Shown: one piece after another, positions 24,001 through 31,999 of the stretch
Numbering within the stretch: the stretch's first letter is position 1
Layout: each line of letters starts with the position of its first letter
Source of the DNA: Microbacterium galbinum
GTDB taxonomy: Bacteria; Actinomycetota; Actinomycetes; Actinomycetales; Microbacteriaceae
Assembly: GCF_023101185.1 (NCBI RefSeq)
Contig: NZ_CP078077.1
Location: forward strand, 1,765,630-1,829,629
Direction: 5' to 3'
Length of the DNA stretch: 64,000 bases
Notes under the pieces: generated by a model
The model's input: the letters and a program-made list of their open reading frames with translations, nothing else
The model's database searches: none
Told to the model about the DNA's origin: nothing
Program-made: the position numbers and the translations under genes

Positions 24001-24831
24001 TCAGCCCTTCGTGGCTCCGGCCGTGACTCCGGCCGAGATCTGCCGCTGGAAGATCAGGTACACGATGATGATCGGCAGCACCGCCAGCAGCACGCCGGCG
24101 ATGTACGTCGGCACGTTGTCGGGGTACTGGCCGCGCAGCGCGCTCACGCCGACCATGACGGTGCGGTTCTGCGGCGACTGCATGATCAGCAGTGCGATGA
24201 GGATGTCGTTCCAGACGAACAGCGCGTTCAGGATGCCCATCGAGATCAGCGCCGGCTTGCCGACCGGGATCATGATGCGCGCCCACACGCCGAACAGGCC
24301 GTTGCCGTCGACGCGCGCCGCCTCGGTGAGCTCCTTCGGGATGCCCGAGTAGTAGGAGGTCATGAAGAACACGGTGAACGGCAGGAACTGCGCCACGTAC
24401 GCGGCGATCAGACCGGGGAAGGTGTTGATCAGTCCCATGTCGCTGAGCACCTTGATCGTCGGCACCATGATCACCTGGAACGGGATCATCATCATCGCGA
24501 GGATGATGAGGAACGCGACCTTGCTGCCGCGGAAGGTGAGGTGGCTGAGCGCATAGCCACACATCGACGCGAGCACGAGCAGGATCGCGACCGAGAACAC
24601 GGTGACGATGATCGTGTTCGCGAAGTAGCGGCCCATGTCGGCGTTGTTCCACGCGTCGAAGAAGTTCTGCACGTTGAAGGTCTGCGTGACCCCGAGACGA
24701 TCGAGGACGTAGTCCTTGCGCGTCTTGAGCGAGATGTTCAGGCCGTAGAGCATCGGTGCGATCGTGGCGATCGCGAGCAGCATCATCGGTACGGCGATGA
24801 TCCACTTGCCCAGGCGTTCGCGGCGCATCAT
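24001..24831 (-). CDS. Carbohydrate ABC transporter permease (MalG type)
   Basis: 276 residues with six hydrophobic segments and the permease EAA loop (ELTEAARVDGNGLFGVWARI then MIPVGKPAL), the site that docks on the ATPase. It is the second permease of a CUT1-type sugar importer; the partner permease overlaps it by 4 bp (ATGA). As usual in actinobacteria no ATPase gene is in the operon, so a shared MsiK-like ATPase elsewhere is likely. Substrate unknown; the downstream glycosidase points to an oligosaccharide. Confidence 0.9.
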   Translation of the reverse strand: MMRRERLGKWIIAVPMMLLAIATIAPMLYGLNISLKTRKDYVLDRLGVTQTFNVQNFFDAWNNADMGRYFANTIIVTVFSVAILLVLASMCGYALSHLTFRGSKVAFLIILAMMMIPFQVIMVPTIKVLSDMGLINTFPGLIAAYVAQFLPFTVFFMTSYYSGIPKELTEAARVDGNGLFGVWARIMIPVGKPALISMGILNALFVWNDILIALLIMQSPQNRTVMVGVSALRGQYPDNVPTYIAGVLLAVLPIIIVYLIFQRQISAGVTAGATKG

Positions 24832-25802
24832 GCCTCCTTCGTGGCGCGACGCAGCACGCGGATCTGGATCAGGCCGATGACGAGCACGATCAGCAGCAGG
24901 AAGACGGATGCCGCGGACGCGAGCGCCGGGCGGGCCTCGCCGTTGAGCTTCCAGATGAGGAACTCGGGCAGGTAGCTCGCCGCCCCCGGACCGCCGGCGG
25001 TCATCGTGTACAGCAGGCCGAAGAGGCCGGTGAGCATGCCGATCGTGGTCGTGACGAACACGAACTGGATGGTCTGGCTGAGACTCGGGATGATGACGTG
25101 CACGATCTGCTGCCAGAGGTTGGCGCCGTCGATCTTCGCGGCGTCGAGCAGCTCGGCGTCGAGGGTCGCGAAACCGGCGAGGAAGATCGTGAACGCCATG
25201 CCGAACGTCGCCCAGATGTGCACGACGAGCACCGAGGGCAACGCCGTGGTGGGGAGGCCGAGCCAGTCGACGCCCGGGACGTTGATGGTGTTCAGGGCGC
25301 CGTTGATCGGACCGTTCGCGGCGAGCAGGATGTTGAAGATCGCGCCGATGATGATCGGCGAGAGCACCACCGGCAGGAAGTACACGCTGCGGTAGAAGCG
25401 GTGGCCCGGGATCTTCAGGAAGACGAAGGTGGCGAGGATGCCGGCGACGAAGACCTGGATCGGCACGAACAGCAGCACGACCAGCACGTTGCGGGCGGAT
25501 GCCTGGAACCGGGCGTCGCCGAGGAGGGTGAGGTAGTTGTCGAGGCCGACGAACTGCCCGTTGAGCTCCTTGTCTCCCGTGAACGAGAAGTTCACACCGA
25601 GCAGGAGGGGGTAGAGGCGGAAGACCGCGAGGATGAGGATGACCGGCAGCACCATGAGGTAGGGCGCGAGCCGTTCCGACGTCCACGGCTTTTTGCGCAG
25701 CGGCTGGCCGAGATCGCGGCGTGCGCCGCGTTCCCGGCGGCCGCGGCCCGGACCCTTGTTCGCGAGAACGAGGGTCCGGGTCGAGGTGGTGTCGATCGCC
25801 AA
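24828..25802 (-). CDS. Carbohydrate ABC transporter permease (MalF/UgpA type)
   Basis: 324 residues. A basic cytoplasmic N-terminus (about 1-45) precedes six membrane segments, and the EAA motif reads ELLDAAKIDGANLWQQIVHV then IIPSL. This is the first permease of the CUT1 importer, forming the membrane channel with the next gene. It lies 4 bp after the binding-protein stop and overlaps the following permease, so the operon order is binding protein, permease, permease, glycosidase. Confidence 0.9.
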   Translation of the reverse strand: MAIDTTSTRTLVLANKGPGRGRRERGARRDLGQPLRKKPWTSERLAPYLMVLPVILILAVFRLYPLLLGVNFSFTGDKELNGQFVGLDNYLTLLGDARFQASARNVLVVLLFVPIQVFVAGILATFVFLKIPGHRFYRSVYFLPVVLSPIIIGAIFNILLAANGPINGALNTINVPGVDWLGLPTTALPSVLVVHIWATFGMAFTIFLAGFATLDAELLDAAKIDGANLWQQIVHVIIPSLSQTIQFVFVTTTIGMLTGLFGLLYTMTAGGPGAASYLPEFLIWKLNGEARPALASAASVFLLLIVLVIGLIQIRVLRRATKEA

Positions 25803-25806
25803 GGGA

Positions 25807-27072
25807 TCAGCCCTCCGACGCTGCCAGCTGGGCTGCGGCGTCCTGCACGGTGACCTCGCCGCCGAGCAGCTGCTGGCCGAGGCGGTGCAGCAGGTCGAGC
25901 GTCTCGGCCTCGAGGGCGGTGTGGAGCAGCGGCTTGCTGCCCGCCGACTCCGCGACGATGTCGTTCGCCGACACGATGTCGGTGTCGAGCTCGATGGTCG
26001 TGTCGGACGTGATCTGACCGCCCGCGAGCGAGTAGGCGGCGAGGGCGTCGTGGTCGACCGTGGCCTTGATCCAGTCGACGCCGAGCTCCTTCTTGTCCTC
26101 GTTGAGCACGCCGTATCCGATGCCGCCCTCGGCCGGGAGGGCCAGGGTGGTGCCGTCGTTGACGGTGACCGGCATCATGAACCCGAGATCCTCGCCGAGG
26201 AACTCGTCGAACTGCTTCCAGTGCGCCGTGCCGCTCATGAGTCCGATGACCATGGCCGACTTGCCGCCCGAGAACAGGTCGAACGAGTCGTTGAACATCG
26301 CGGTGGAGTTCGCGCCCTCGTTGTACCAGCCGTCGGCAGCGGTGTCGGCCCACATCTGCAAGACCTGCACCGCATGCTCGCTCGTCCAGTCGCGGTCGCC
26401 GTCGATCCAGGCGTCGTACTCCTCGGGGGTGAAGACGCCCGAGCCGAAGCCCGAGAGGAAGAACTCGATGCCGAGGCCCTCCTTGTTGCCGAGCGCGAAG
26501 CACGAGGCATCCGTCTTCTCGGTGATCGAGGTGCAGGCGGCCGCCAGCTCGTCCCAGGTCTGGGGCGGGTTGTCGGCGTCGAGGCCGGCCCCGGTGAAGA
26601 GGGCCTTGTTGTAGTAGATCGGGAAGCCCTGGAGGAACATCGGGGCGGAATAGGTCTCGCCGTCGGCCTGGAAAGCGGGCCAACCGGCGAGGGTGTCCTC
26701 GAGGTCGGCGAGCTCGTCGGTGACGGGGATGAGGGAGTCGGCGCGGCTCTTGAGCTGCGTGCCGCCGTTGAACAGGGCGACGTCGGGGCCGGTGCCGGCC
26801 TCGATCGCGCTGCCGAGCAGGGTGTAGTACTGGTCGAACGGCTGGTTGACGATCTCGACCTCGACGTCGGGGTGCTTCTCGGCGAACGCCGCCTTGACGT
26901 CTTCGGTGTATGCGGCCGCGGCCTCGTCGGCGTCGCCCCAGTTCCAGACGACGAGCTTGTCGCTCGTGCCCGAGCCTCCGCCGGTCGATCCGTTCGGCGA
27001 TGCTCCACCGCATCCGGTGAGTGCCAGTGCCGCCACGCCGATGGCGGCGGGGATGGCGATCCTTCGCTTCAT
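25807..27072 (-). CDS. Sugar ABC transporter substrate-binding lipoprotein
   Basis: 421 residues of extracellular solute-binding family 1. The signal peptide MKRRIAIPAAIGVAALALTG ends at a lipobox with Cys21 (LTGC), giving a membrane-anchored lipoprotein. A Gly/Ser linker is followed by the binding domain (KLVVWNWGDADEAAAAY..., GTGPDVALFNGG, FPIYYNKALF, QTWDELAAAC). It captures the sugar for the two permeases downstream. GAGAGGA precedes the ATG. The promoter at 27138-27166 contains a dyad-like word that may bind the GntR regulator encoded nearby. Confidence 0.92.
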   Translation of the reverse strand: MKRRIAIPAAIGVAALALTGCGGASPNGSTGGGSGTSDKLVVWNWGDADEAAAAYTEDVKAAFAEKHPDVEVEIVNQPFDQYYTLLGSAIEAGTGPDVALFNGGTQLKSRADSLIPVTDELADLEDTLAGWPAFQADGETYSAPMFLQGFPIYYNKALFTGAGLDADNPPQTWDELAAACTSITEKTDASCFALGNKEGLGIEFFLSGFGSGVFTPEEYDAWIDGDRDWTSEHAVQVLQMWADTAADGWYNEGANSTAMFNDSFDLFSGGKSAMVIGLMSGTAHWKQFDEFLGEDLGFMMPVTVNDGTTLALPAEGGIGYGVLNEDKKELGVDWIKATVDHDALAAYSLAGGQITSDTTIELDTDIVSANDIVAESAGSKPLLHTALEAETLDLLHRLGQQLLGGEVTVQDAAAQLAASEG

Positions 27073-27137
27073 TGCGATCCTCTCAACATTGATAGGGAAG
27101 TTGCTGCAGGGACCCGAGGGTGCAGGCCTTGCGTCGA

Positions 27138-27166
27138 AACATACTACGTCTTACGAAAACGATCAA
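27138..27166 (-). promoter_or_regulatory. Promoter of the sugar ABC operon
   Basis: On the minus strand: -35 TTGATC, exactly 17 bp, -10 TATGTT. The spacer contains CGTAAGACGTAG, continuing into TATG, which partly resembles the CATAY-containing dyads at 28759 and 41191. The A/T-rich stretch stands out against the surrounding sequence. Confidence 0.6.
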
Positions 27167-27285
27167 GCAAACATCACATGACTGACGTTCGTCCATCGGT
27201 GCGAAGGGGGCTCGGTGAATACGATAGCCAACATTCGATGCGGAACCGGTCGAAAACTCGTACGACTTTTTGGACGATTAAGAGG

Positions 27286-27291
27286 TACGAT
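27286..27291 (+). promoter_or_regulatory. -10 box TACGAT (leaderless) of the toxin-antitoxin pair
   Basis: TACGAT ends 6 nt before the antitoxin ATG. The word GTACGA occurs at 27260 and 27285 and could be part of the antitoxin's own operator. Confidence 0.5.
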
Positions 27292-27297
27292 TTACGT

Positions 27298-27597
27298 ATG
27301 GTGAACTCGTCCGCACTGCCGATCCCCGTACTGCCGACGTCTGAAGCTCGGGCGCAGTTGCCGGACGCGCTGCGACGATTCCGCAAGGAGGGCGCTCTCT
27401 CGCGCCCGCTGGTGTTCGGGGGTCACCGTCGCGCCGAAGGCGTCGTCATCCCGTTCGACCTCTACGTCGATCTGATCCCGGCGATCGAGGATCTCGAGAT
27501 CGCGTACCTGGTTCGTCAGAGGTCGGAGGCCGGCGAGACCGGCGAGCTGGCCGACATCGCGTCCGATCTGGGTCTCGACCCCGACGACTACCGCTGA
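27298..27597 (+). CDS. Antitoxin, Phd/YefM-like
   Basis: 99 residues. The N-terminal part (PTSEARAQLPDALRRFRKEG, then RPLVFGGHRRAEGVVIPFDLY) follows the Phd/YefM pattern: a DNA-binding fold made of a short strand, helix and strand. The C-terminus (ETGELADIASDLGLDPDDYR) is an acidic tail suited to wrapping the toxin. It is followed by a RelE-type toxin whose ATG shares one base with this stop (TGATG). Such antitoxins repress their own promoter. The pair lies between the sugar-binding protein and GntR genes, diverging from the importer. Confidence 0.8.
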   Translation: MVNSSALPIPVLPTSEARAQLPDALRRFRKEGALSRPLVFGGHRRAEGVVIPFDLYVDLIPAIEDLEIAYLVRQRSEAGETGELADIASDLGLDPDDYR

Positions 27598-27938
27598 TGG
27601 CGGTGCCGCTGCGGCTGACAGCGCTTCTTCCCGGATTCCAGCACGACATCGACGCGCTTCCGGACCAGGCGACGAAGAAGATGGCACTCGACATGCTGGT
27701 GCTCGTCCGCGACGGGAGGGTGGCCGGCGTGAAGCTCGACTCTCGCGTCGCGACCGGCGATCTGGGTGACTGCTACGAGCTGTATTTCGACCCGGACGGT
27801 TCCGGGAAGCCTCGATACCGCCTCGTCTATCGATACACGCCCGATGAGGTCAGAGCCGTTGCCGTCGAGGCCGTCGCCGTCGGGCGACGAGCGAATCTCG
27901 ACGCCTATCGACGCGCGATCGCCAACCTCGCGCGCTGA
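27597..27938 (+). CDS. Toxin, RelE/ParE superfamily
   Basis: 113 residues. The core resembles the RelE/YafQ fold: helix-rich N-terminus (GFQHDIDALPDQATKKMALD), then GDCYELYFD, YRLVYRYTPDEVRAVAVEAV and a final GRRANLDAYRRAIANLA. RelE relatives cut ribosome-bound mRNA and ParE relatives poison gyrase; sequence alone does not decide. It is translationally coupled to the antitoxin. Its stop is 15 bp from the convergent GntR stop. Both genes match the local codon use, so no clear sign of recent transfer is visible. Confidence 0.8.
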   Translation: MAVPLRLTALLPGFQHDIDALPDQATKKMALDMLVLVRDGRVAGVKLDSRVATGDLGDCYELYFDPDGSGKPRYRLVYRYTPDEVRAVAVEAVAVGRRANLDAYRRAIANLAR

Positions 27939-27953
27939 ACGGTCGAGGTTCCG

Positions 27954-28700
27954 TCAGGAACGCTTCTTCGACGGCAGGCGGCGGCGCGACCACGAGCCGA
28001 GGATGTGCTCGCTCATCGCGAGGCGCGCGGCCTCGGCGTCGCCGGCCGAGATCGCCTCAAGGATCGCGGTGTGCTCGGCGAGGGTCAGCTCGAACGCATG
28101 CGCGGGGTCGACACCGGTGAAGCGGTCGCTGCCCACCGCATGAGCGATGAGCACGCGCGCGATGTTCTCGGCGAGACCGTTGTCGGCGAGCTCCATCACG
28201 GCGAGGTGGAACTTCACGTCGGCCTCGCGGAATGCCGCCGAGTCGTCGACGTGAGCCTCCATCGTCTCCAGGCTCTCGCGCAGGCGGGTGCGGGCGTCGT
28301 CGTCGACCGTGCGGGCGGCGGCGGCGGCCATCGCCGCTTCGAGCGCCCCGCGCACCACGCTGAGGTCGTCGAGCACGCCGAGGGTCGAGTCGTTCTCGAT
28401 CATGGCGGTGAGCACCGAGGGGTCGAGCACGTTCCAGCTCGTGGAGGGATTCACGTGCGTGCCGCGCCCCTGGGCGACCGTGACCATGCCCTTCTCCTGC
28501 AGGCGCTTCATCGTCTCGCGGATGACGGTTCGGCTCACGCCGAACTGCACGCTGATGACGCTCTCGGGCGGCAGCAGGTCGCCCGGGGCGTACTCCCCGG
28601 TGACGATCGACTGGACGAGCTCGTTCAGCACGGTCGCGCCGATGCGATCGATGGGGGTGCGTGCGCGACCGGCGGTGGTGGCGTCTGCGGGCGGGGTCAT
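27954..28700 (-). CDS. GntR/FadR family transcriptional regulator
   Basis: 248 residues. The N-terminal winged helix (LVQSIVTGEYAPGDLLPPES, VQFGVSRTVIRETMKRLQEK, then VAQGRGTHVNP) is followed by an all-helical FCD ligand domain with the metal-site histidines (KFHLAVME, AEHTAILEAI). FCD regulators usually sense sugar acids or other carboxylates. It is divergent from the enolase-superfamily gene and near the sugar ABC operon, so it is the obvious local regulator. The ATG at 28700 is chosen; an in-frame GTG 9 bases earlier is possible. Confidence 0.9.
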   Translation of the reverse strand: MTPPADATTAGRARTPIDRIGATVLNELVQSIVTGEYAPGDLLPPESVISVQFGVSRTVIRETMKRLQEKGMVTVAQGRGTHVNPSTSWNVLDPSVLTAMIENDSTLGVLDDLSVVRGALEAAMAAAAARTVDDDARTRLRESLETMEAHVDDSAAFREADVKFHLAVMELADNGLAENIARVLIAHAVGSDRFTGVDPAHAFELTLAEHTAILEAISAGDAEAARLAMSEHILGSWSRRRLPSKKRS

Positions 28701-28758
28701 GCCTGACACTCTATTGACCTCCGGAATGGGGCGGCAGAGGACACTCGCGAAACGACAG

Positions 28759-28773
28759 ACATATGATGTATGT
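28759..28773 (+). promoter_or_regulatory. Candidate GntR operator upstream of the catabolic operon
   Basis: ACATATGATGTATGT, a dyad with 5-bp arms (ACATA/TATGT) around 5 bp, 36 bp before the first catabolic gene and in the GntR divergent region. A related perfect palindrome, TCATACGTATGA, lies before the convergent ADH operon at 41191. Confidence 0.5.
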
Positions 28774-28809
28774 TGTTTTCACATTCGATCTCTCACACTC
28801 AAGGGCGAC

Positions 28810-29964
28810 ATGAAGATCACCGGCTACCGCACGCTGCGCACCGTCCACGACTGGGGGCGCCCCGTCGGCGACGTCAACGGGTTCATCGCATCCGGCGTCA
28901 CCGACGTGCCGCTCGTGATCCTCGAGACCGACGAGGGCATCGAGGGTGTCGGCATGGGGTCGCACGCCGACCTCGAGCGCCTGTTCCCCGCCCTCGAGGG
29001 GCAGGACCCCCGCGCCGTCACCACCCTCTACGACGCCATGCTCGCGCGGGTGTTCAAGTCGTCGCACGGAGGCGCGACCTTCGGTGGCATCGGCGCCTTC
29101 GACACCGCGCTGTGGGACATCAAGGCCAAGCTCGCGGGTGAGCCGCTATGGCGTCTGCTCGGAGCCGGCGACCGCTTCGTGCCCGGCTACGCCTCCGGCC
29201 TCGATGCCGCCCTCGACGACGAGCAGCTCGCCGCCCTCTACCGCCGCTTCGGCGAGCGCGGCTACACCGCCGCCAAGCTCAAGGGCGGGCGCAACGTCGA
29301 GGCCGATCTGCGCCGCTTCGGCATCCTCTCCGACGTGCTCCAGGCCGGCGGTGCGGCACCCGCGCTCATGCTCGACGCGAACGAGTCGTGGAATCTCAAG
29401 CAGGCCGTCCGGCACGTCAGCGCCCTCGAGGAGCGCATCGACCTCACCTGGGTCGAGGAGCCGCTGCGGCGGTGGGATGCCGCGGGGCATGCGCGCCTGA
29501 GCGCGGCGATCAAGGCCTCCGTCGCCACCGGCGAGAACCTCACCGGACTCGAGCAGTACCGTCCCCTTCTCGACGCCGGCGGTGCCGACATCGTGCAGGC
29601 GGGCGCGGTGTGGGGCGTCACGCACTTCCTGCGCGTGGCGATCGCCGCGCACGCTCGCGATCTGCCCGTCAGCCCCGTCGGGCTCACCGCGAACCACACC
29701 GTGACGGCGGCCGCGGCGGCCGTACCGAATCACCTGTCGGCCGAGGTGCAGGATCTCGGGTCGCCGTTCGGCCTCGTGCTCGATCAGGAGTTCGCCGACG
29801 GCGGCGTCGTGCTCGGCGACCGTCCGGGCGTCGGCATCGAGGTCGACGAGGCGCTCATCCTCAAGGCCCGCAGCGAAGCCACCTGGCAGGAGCCCGCCGG
29901 GCCCCACGTGCGCTCGAAGCGCGCCGGACTCCGCCTGATCGACCACGGCACCTGGAGCGAATGA
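28810..29964 (+). CDS. Mandelate racemase/muconate lactonizing (enolase superfamily) dehydratase
   Basis: 384 residues. A capping domain (1-115) is followed by the barrel with the general base lysine in AAKLKGG. The metal ligands are Asp in DANESW, Glu in WVEEPL and Glu in TGENL. The fold abstracts the alpha proton of a carboxylate; most neighbours of this type dehydrate sugar acids to 2-keto-3-deoxy acids. This is the expected second step of the oxidative sugar route encoded here. It is the first gene of the long operon; AAGGG precedes the ATG and the next gene overlaps by 4 bp. The exact acid sugar is unknown. Confidence 0.88.
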   Translation: MKITGYRTLRTVHDWGRPVGDVNGFIASGVTDVPLVILETDEGIEGVGMGSHADLERLFPALEGQDPRAVTTLYDAMLARVFKSSHGGATFGGIGAFDTALWDIKAKLAGEPLWRLLGAGDRFVPGYASGLDAALDDEQLAALYRRFGERGYTAAKLKGGRNVEADLRRFGILSDVLQAGGAAPALMLDANESWNLKQAVRHVSALEERIDLTWVEEPLRRWDAAGHARLSAAIKASVATGENLTGLEQYRPLLDAGGADIVQAGAVWGVTHFLRVAIAAHARDLPVSPVGLTANHTVTAAAAAVPNHLSAEVQDLGSPFGLVLDQEFADGGVVLGDRPGVGIEVDEALILKARSEATWQEPAGPHVRSKRAGLRLIDHGTWSE

Positions 29965-30920
29965 TGCAGGTGCGTCACGGCATCCACCGCATCCAGGCGC
30001 CGCTCGGCGAGCGCTTCATCGCGATGTACCTGCTCACCGGCCCTGCGGGCGCCCTGCTGTTCGACACCGGTGTCGCCGACTCCGTCCCCGGCACCCTGCT
30101 GCCGACGCTGGAGGAGATCGGGTTCGATCTCGCCGACCTGCGCTGGGTGATCAGCTCGCACTGCGACTTCGATCACACGGGCGGCAACGCGGCGCTCGCC
30201 GCGGTCGCCCCGCACGCCGAGTTCCTGGCGGGCCGCGCCGATGTCGCCATGACCGAAGACGTCGAGGAGCTCATCGCCGGGCGCTACGGCGAGTTCGCCG
30301 CGCGCGACGGCTTCGACGATCCGCCCGAGACGACCGCCGAGGTGCGGCGTTCGACCGGTCTCGTGCCGGTGACCCGCGCCCTCGACGGCGGCGAGACGTT
30401 CGACCTCGGCGACCGCACGATCGAGGTGCTCGCGGTGCCGGGGCATTCCCCGGGCCACCTGGCACTGTGGGATGCCGCGAACGGCACCCTTCTCATCTCG
30501 GATGCCGTGCTCGGCGAGACGGTGCCGACAGCCGACGGTCGGGCCGCGTTCCCGCCCACCTATCGCGACACGGCCCGGTACGTCGACAGCATCCGTCGAT
30601 TGCGCGCCCTCGACGCCGAGCTGCTGCTCACAGCCCACTACCCGGTCTACGAGGGCGCGGCGGTGGCGGGGTTCCTCGACGACTCGCTCGCGTACGTCGA
30701 GCGCGTCGACCGCGTGATCGAACAGGTTCTCGCCGGCGGGGAGGAGCTCACTTCGCTCGAACTCATCCGGCGCGCAGCGTCCGATCTGGGGCCGTGGCCC
30801 GCAGCTGCGGCCGCGTACCTGATCTTCCCGATGACCGGCAATCTCGAGCGCCTCGCGCAGCAGAACCGTGTCGCCGAGGGTGATCGCGACGGCATCCGCA
30901 CCTGGCGGTGGGTCCCATGA
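29961..30920 (+). CDS. MBL-fold metallo-hydrolase
   Basis: 319 residues. The metal motif reads SSHCDFDHTGGN, so the usual HxHxDH is HxDxDH here. Other ligands appear in the PGHSPGHLALW and ISDAVLGE segments and in LLTAHYPVYEG. Many MBL enzymes are lactonases or thioesterases; in this operon a sugar lactonase (no other lactonase is present) or a CoA thioesterase are both reasonable guesses. The C-terminal 70 residues are helical. It overlaps both neighbours by 4 bp, implying tight co-translation. Confidence 0.85.
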   Translation: MMQVRHGIHRIQAPLGERFIAMYLLTGPAGALLFDTGVADSVPGTLLPTLEEIGFDLADLRWVISSHCDFDHTGGNAALAAVAPHAEFLAGRADVAMTEDVEELIAGRYGEFAARDGFDDPPETTAEVRRSTGLVPVTRALDGGETFDLGDRTIEVLAVPGHSPGHLALWDAANGTLLISDAVLGETVPTADGRAAFPPTYRDTARYVDSIRRLRALDAELLLTAHYPVYEGAAVAGFLDDSLAYVERVDRVIEQVLAGGEELTSLELIRRAASDLGPWPAAAAAYLIFPMTGNLERLAQQNRVAEGDRDGIRTWRWVP

Positions 30921-31969
30921 CCGCCGCGACGGTGCGCCTCGGCGCGATCGGTGCCGGCTGGTGGGCGACGAGCAATCACTTCCCGCTGTTCGCGGCGCGC
31001 GACGATGTCGAGCTCGTGGGCGTCTGCGGCAAGGGCGACGGCCTCGAAGCCGTGCGCGAGAAGTTCGGCTTCGGGTTCGCGACGGAGGACGCGACGGAAC
31101 TGCTGGATGCCGACATCGACGCGGTCGTGATCTCCACCCCGCACGATTTGCACCACCCGCTCGCCGCTCAAGCGCTCGACCGTGGACTGCACGTGCTGTG
31201 CGAGAAGCCGATGACCCTGCACGCCGACGAGGCGTGGGATCTCGCCGCCCGCGCCGAGCGCGCCGGCACCGTCTTCCTCGTGCCCTACGGCTGGAACTAC
31301 AAGCCGTTCACGGTGGCGGCCAAGCGGATGCTCGACGCCGGGGCGATCGGCGAGATCCAGTACGCCCTGTGCCATATGGCGTCCCCCACGCGCGGACTGT
31401 TCGGCACCGACCCGACGCACATGCTCGAGCGCTGGAACTCCGACACCGCTCCCGACCCGACCACGTGGTCGAGCCCCGAGCACGGCGGCGGGTATGCGCA
31501 CGGCCAGATCACCCACTCCTCGGCGCTGCTGTTCTGGCTCACGGGGCTGCGCGCGGCATCCGTCGCCGGTCGTGCGATCACCGCCGGGGCACCGGTCGAC
31601 CTGTTCGACGCGGGAGTGATCCGCTTCGAGGGCGGGGCGCTGGGGTCGCTCTCGGGGGCCGCGACGCTCGCCGACGGCGACAAGTACCAGGTCGACATCC
31701 GCCTGTTCGGCACCGAGGGCGTGCTCATGATCGACGTCGAGCGCGAGCGCGTGACCCTCAGCCGCTACGACGGCCGCCGCGAGGAGCTTGTGATCCCCGA
31801 GGGGGAGGGCGAGTACGAATGCCTCGTGCCGCCGGCCCGCTTCATCGAGCTGATCACCGGTGCGAGCCGTGAGAACAACTCCGACGTGACCGTCGCCGCC
31901 CGCTCGGTCGAGCTGATCGACGCGCTGCTGCGCTCGTCAGCCGCCGGCGGCGCCGACACGCCCGTCTGA
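30917..31969 (+). CDS. Gfo/Idh/MocA family oxidoreductase
   Basis: 350 residues. The Rossmann domain opens RLGAIGAGWWATSNHFPLFA (GxGxxx), the CEKPMTLHADEA motif carries the catalytic-site lysine, and the C-terminal alpha/beta substrate domain includes HGGGYAHGQITHSSALLFWL. Family members oxidise hydroxyl groups of sugars, inositols or sugar acids with NAD(P). It could supply the first dehydrogenation or a later redox step of this pathway. Its ATG overlaps the MBL stop. No signal peptide, so cytoplasmic. Confidence 0.88.
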   Translation: MTAATVRLGAIGAGWWATSNHFPLFAARDDVELVGVCGKGDGLEAVREKFGFGFATEDATELLDADIDAVVISTPHDLHHPLAAQALDRGLHVLCEKPMTLHADEAWDLAARAERAGTVFLVPYGWNYKPFTVAAKRMLDAGAIGEIQYALCHMASPTRGLFGTDPTHMLERWNSDTAPDPTTWSSPEHGGGYAHGQITHSSALLFWLTGLRAASVAGRAITAGAPVDLFDAGVIRFEGGALGSLSGAATLADGDKYQVDIRLFGTEGVLMIDVERERVTLSRYDGRREELVIPEGEGEYECLVPPARFIELITGASRENNSDVTVAARSVELIDALLRSSAAGGADTPV

Positions 31970-31999
31970 TCACGCCCGTCTGACAACCAGAGGAACGAC

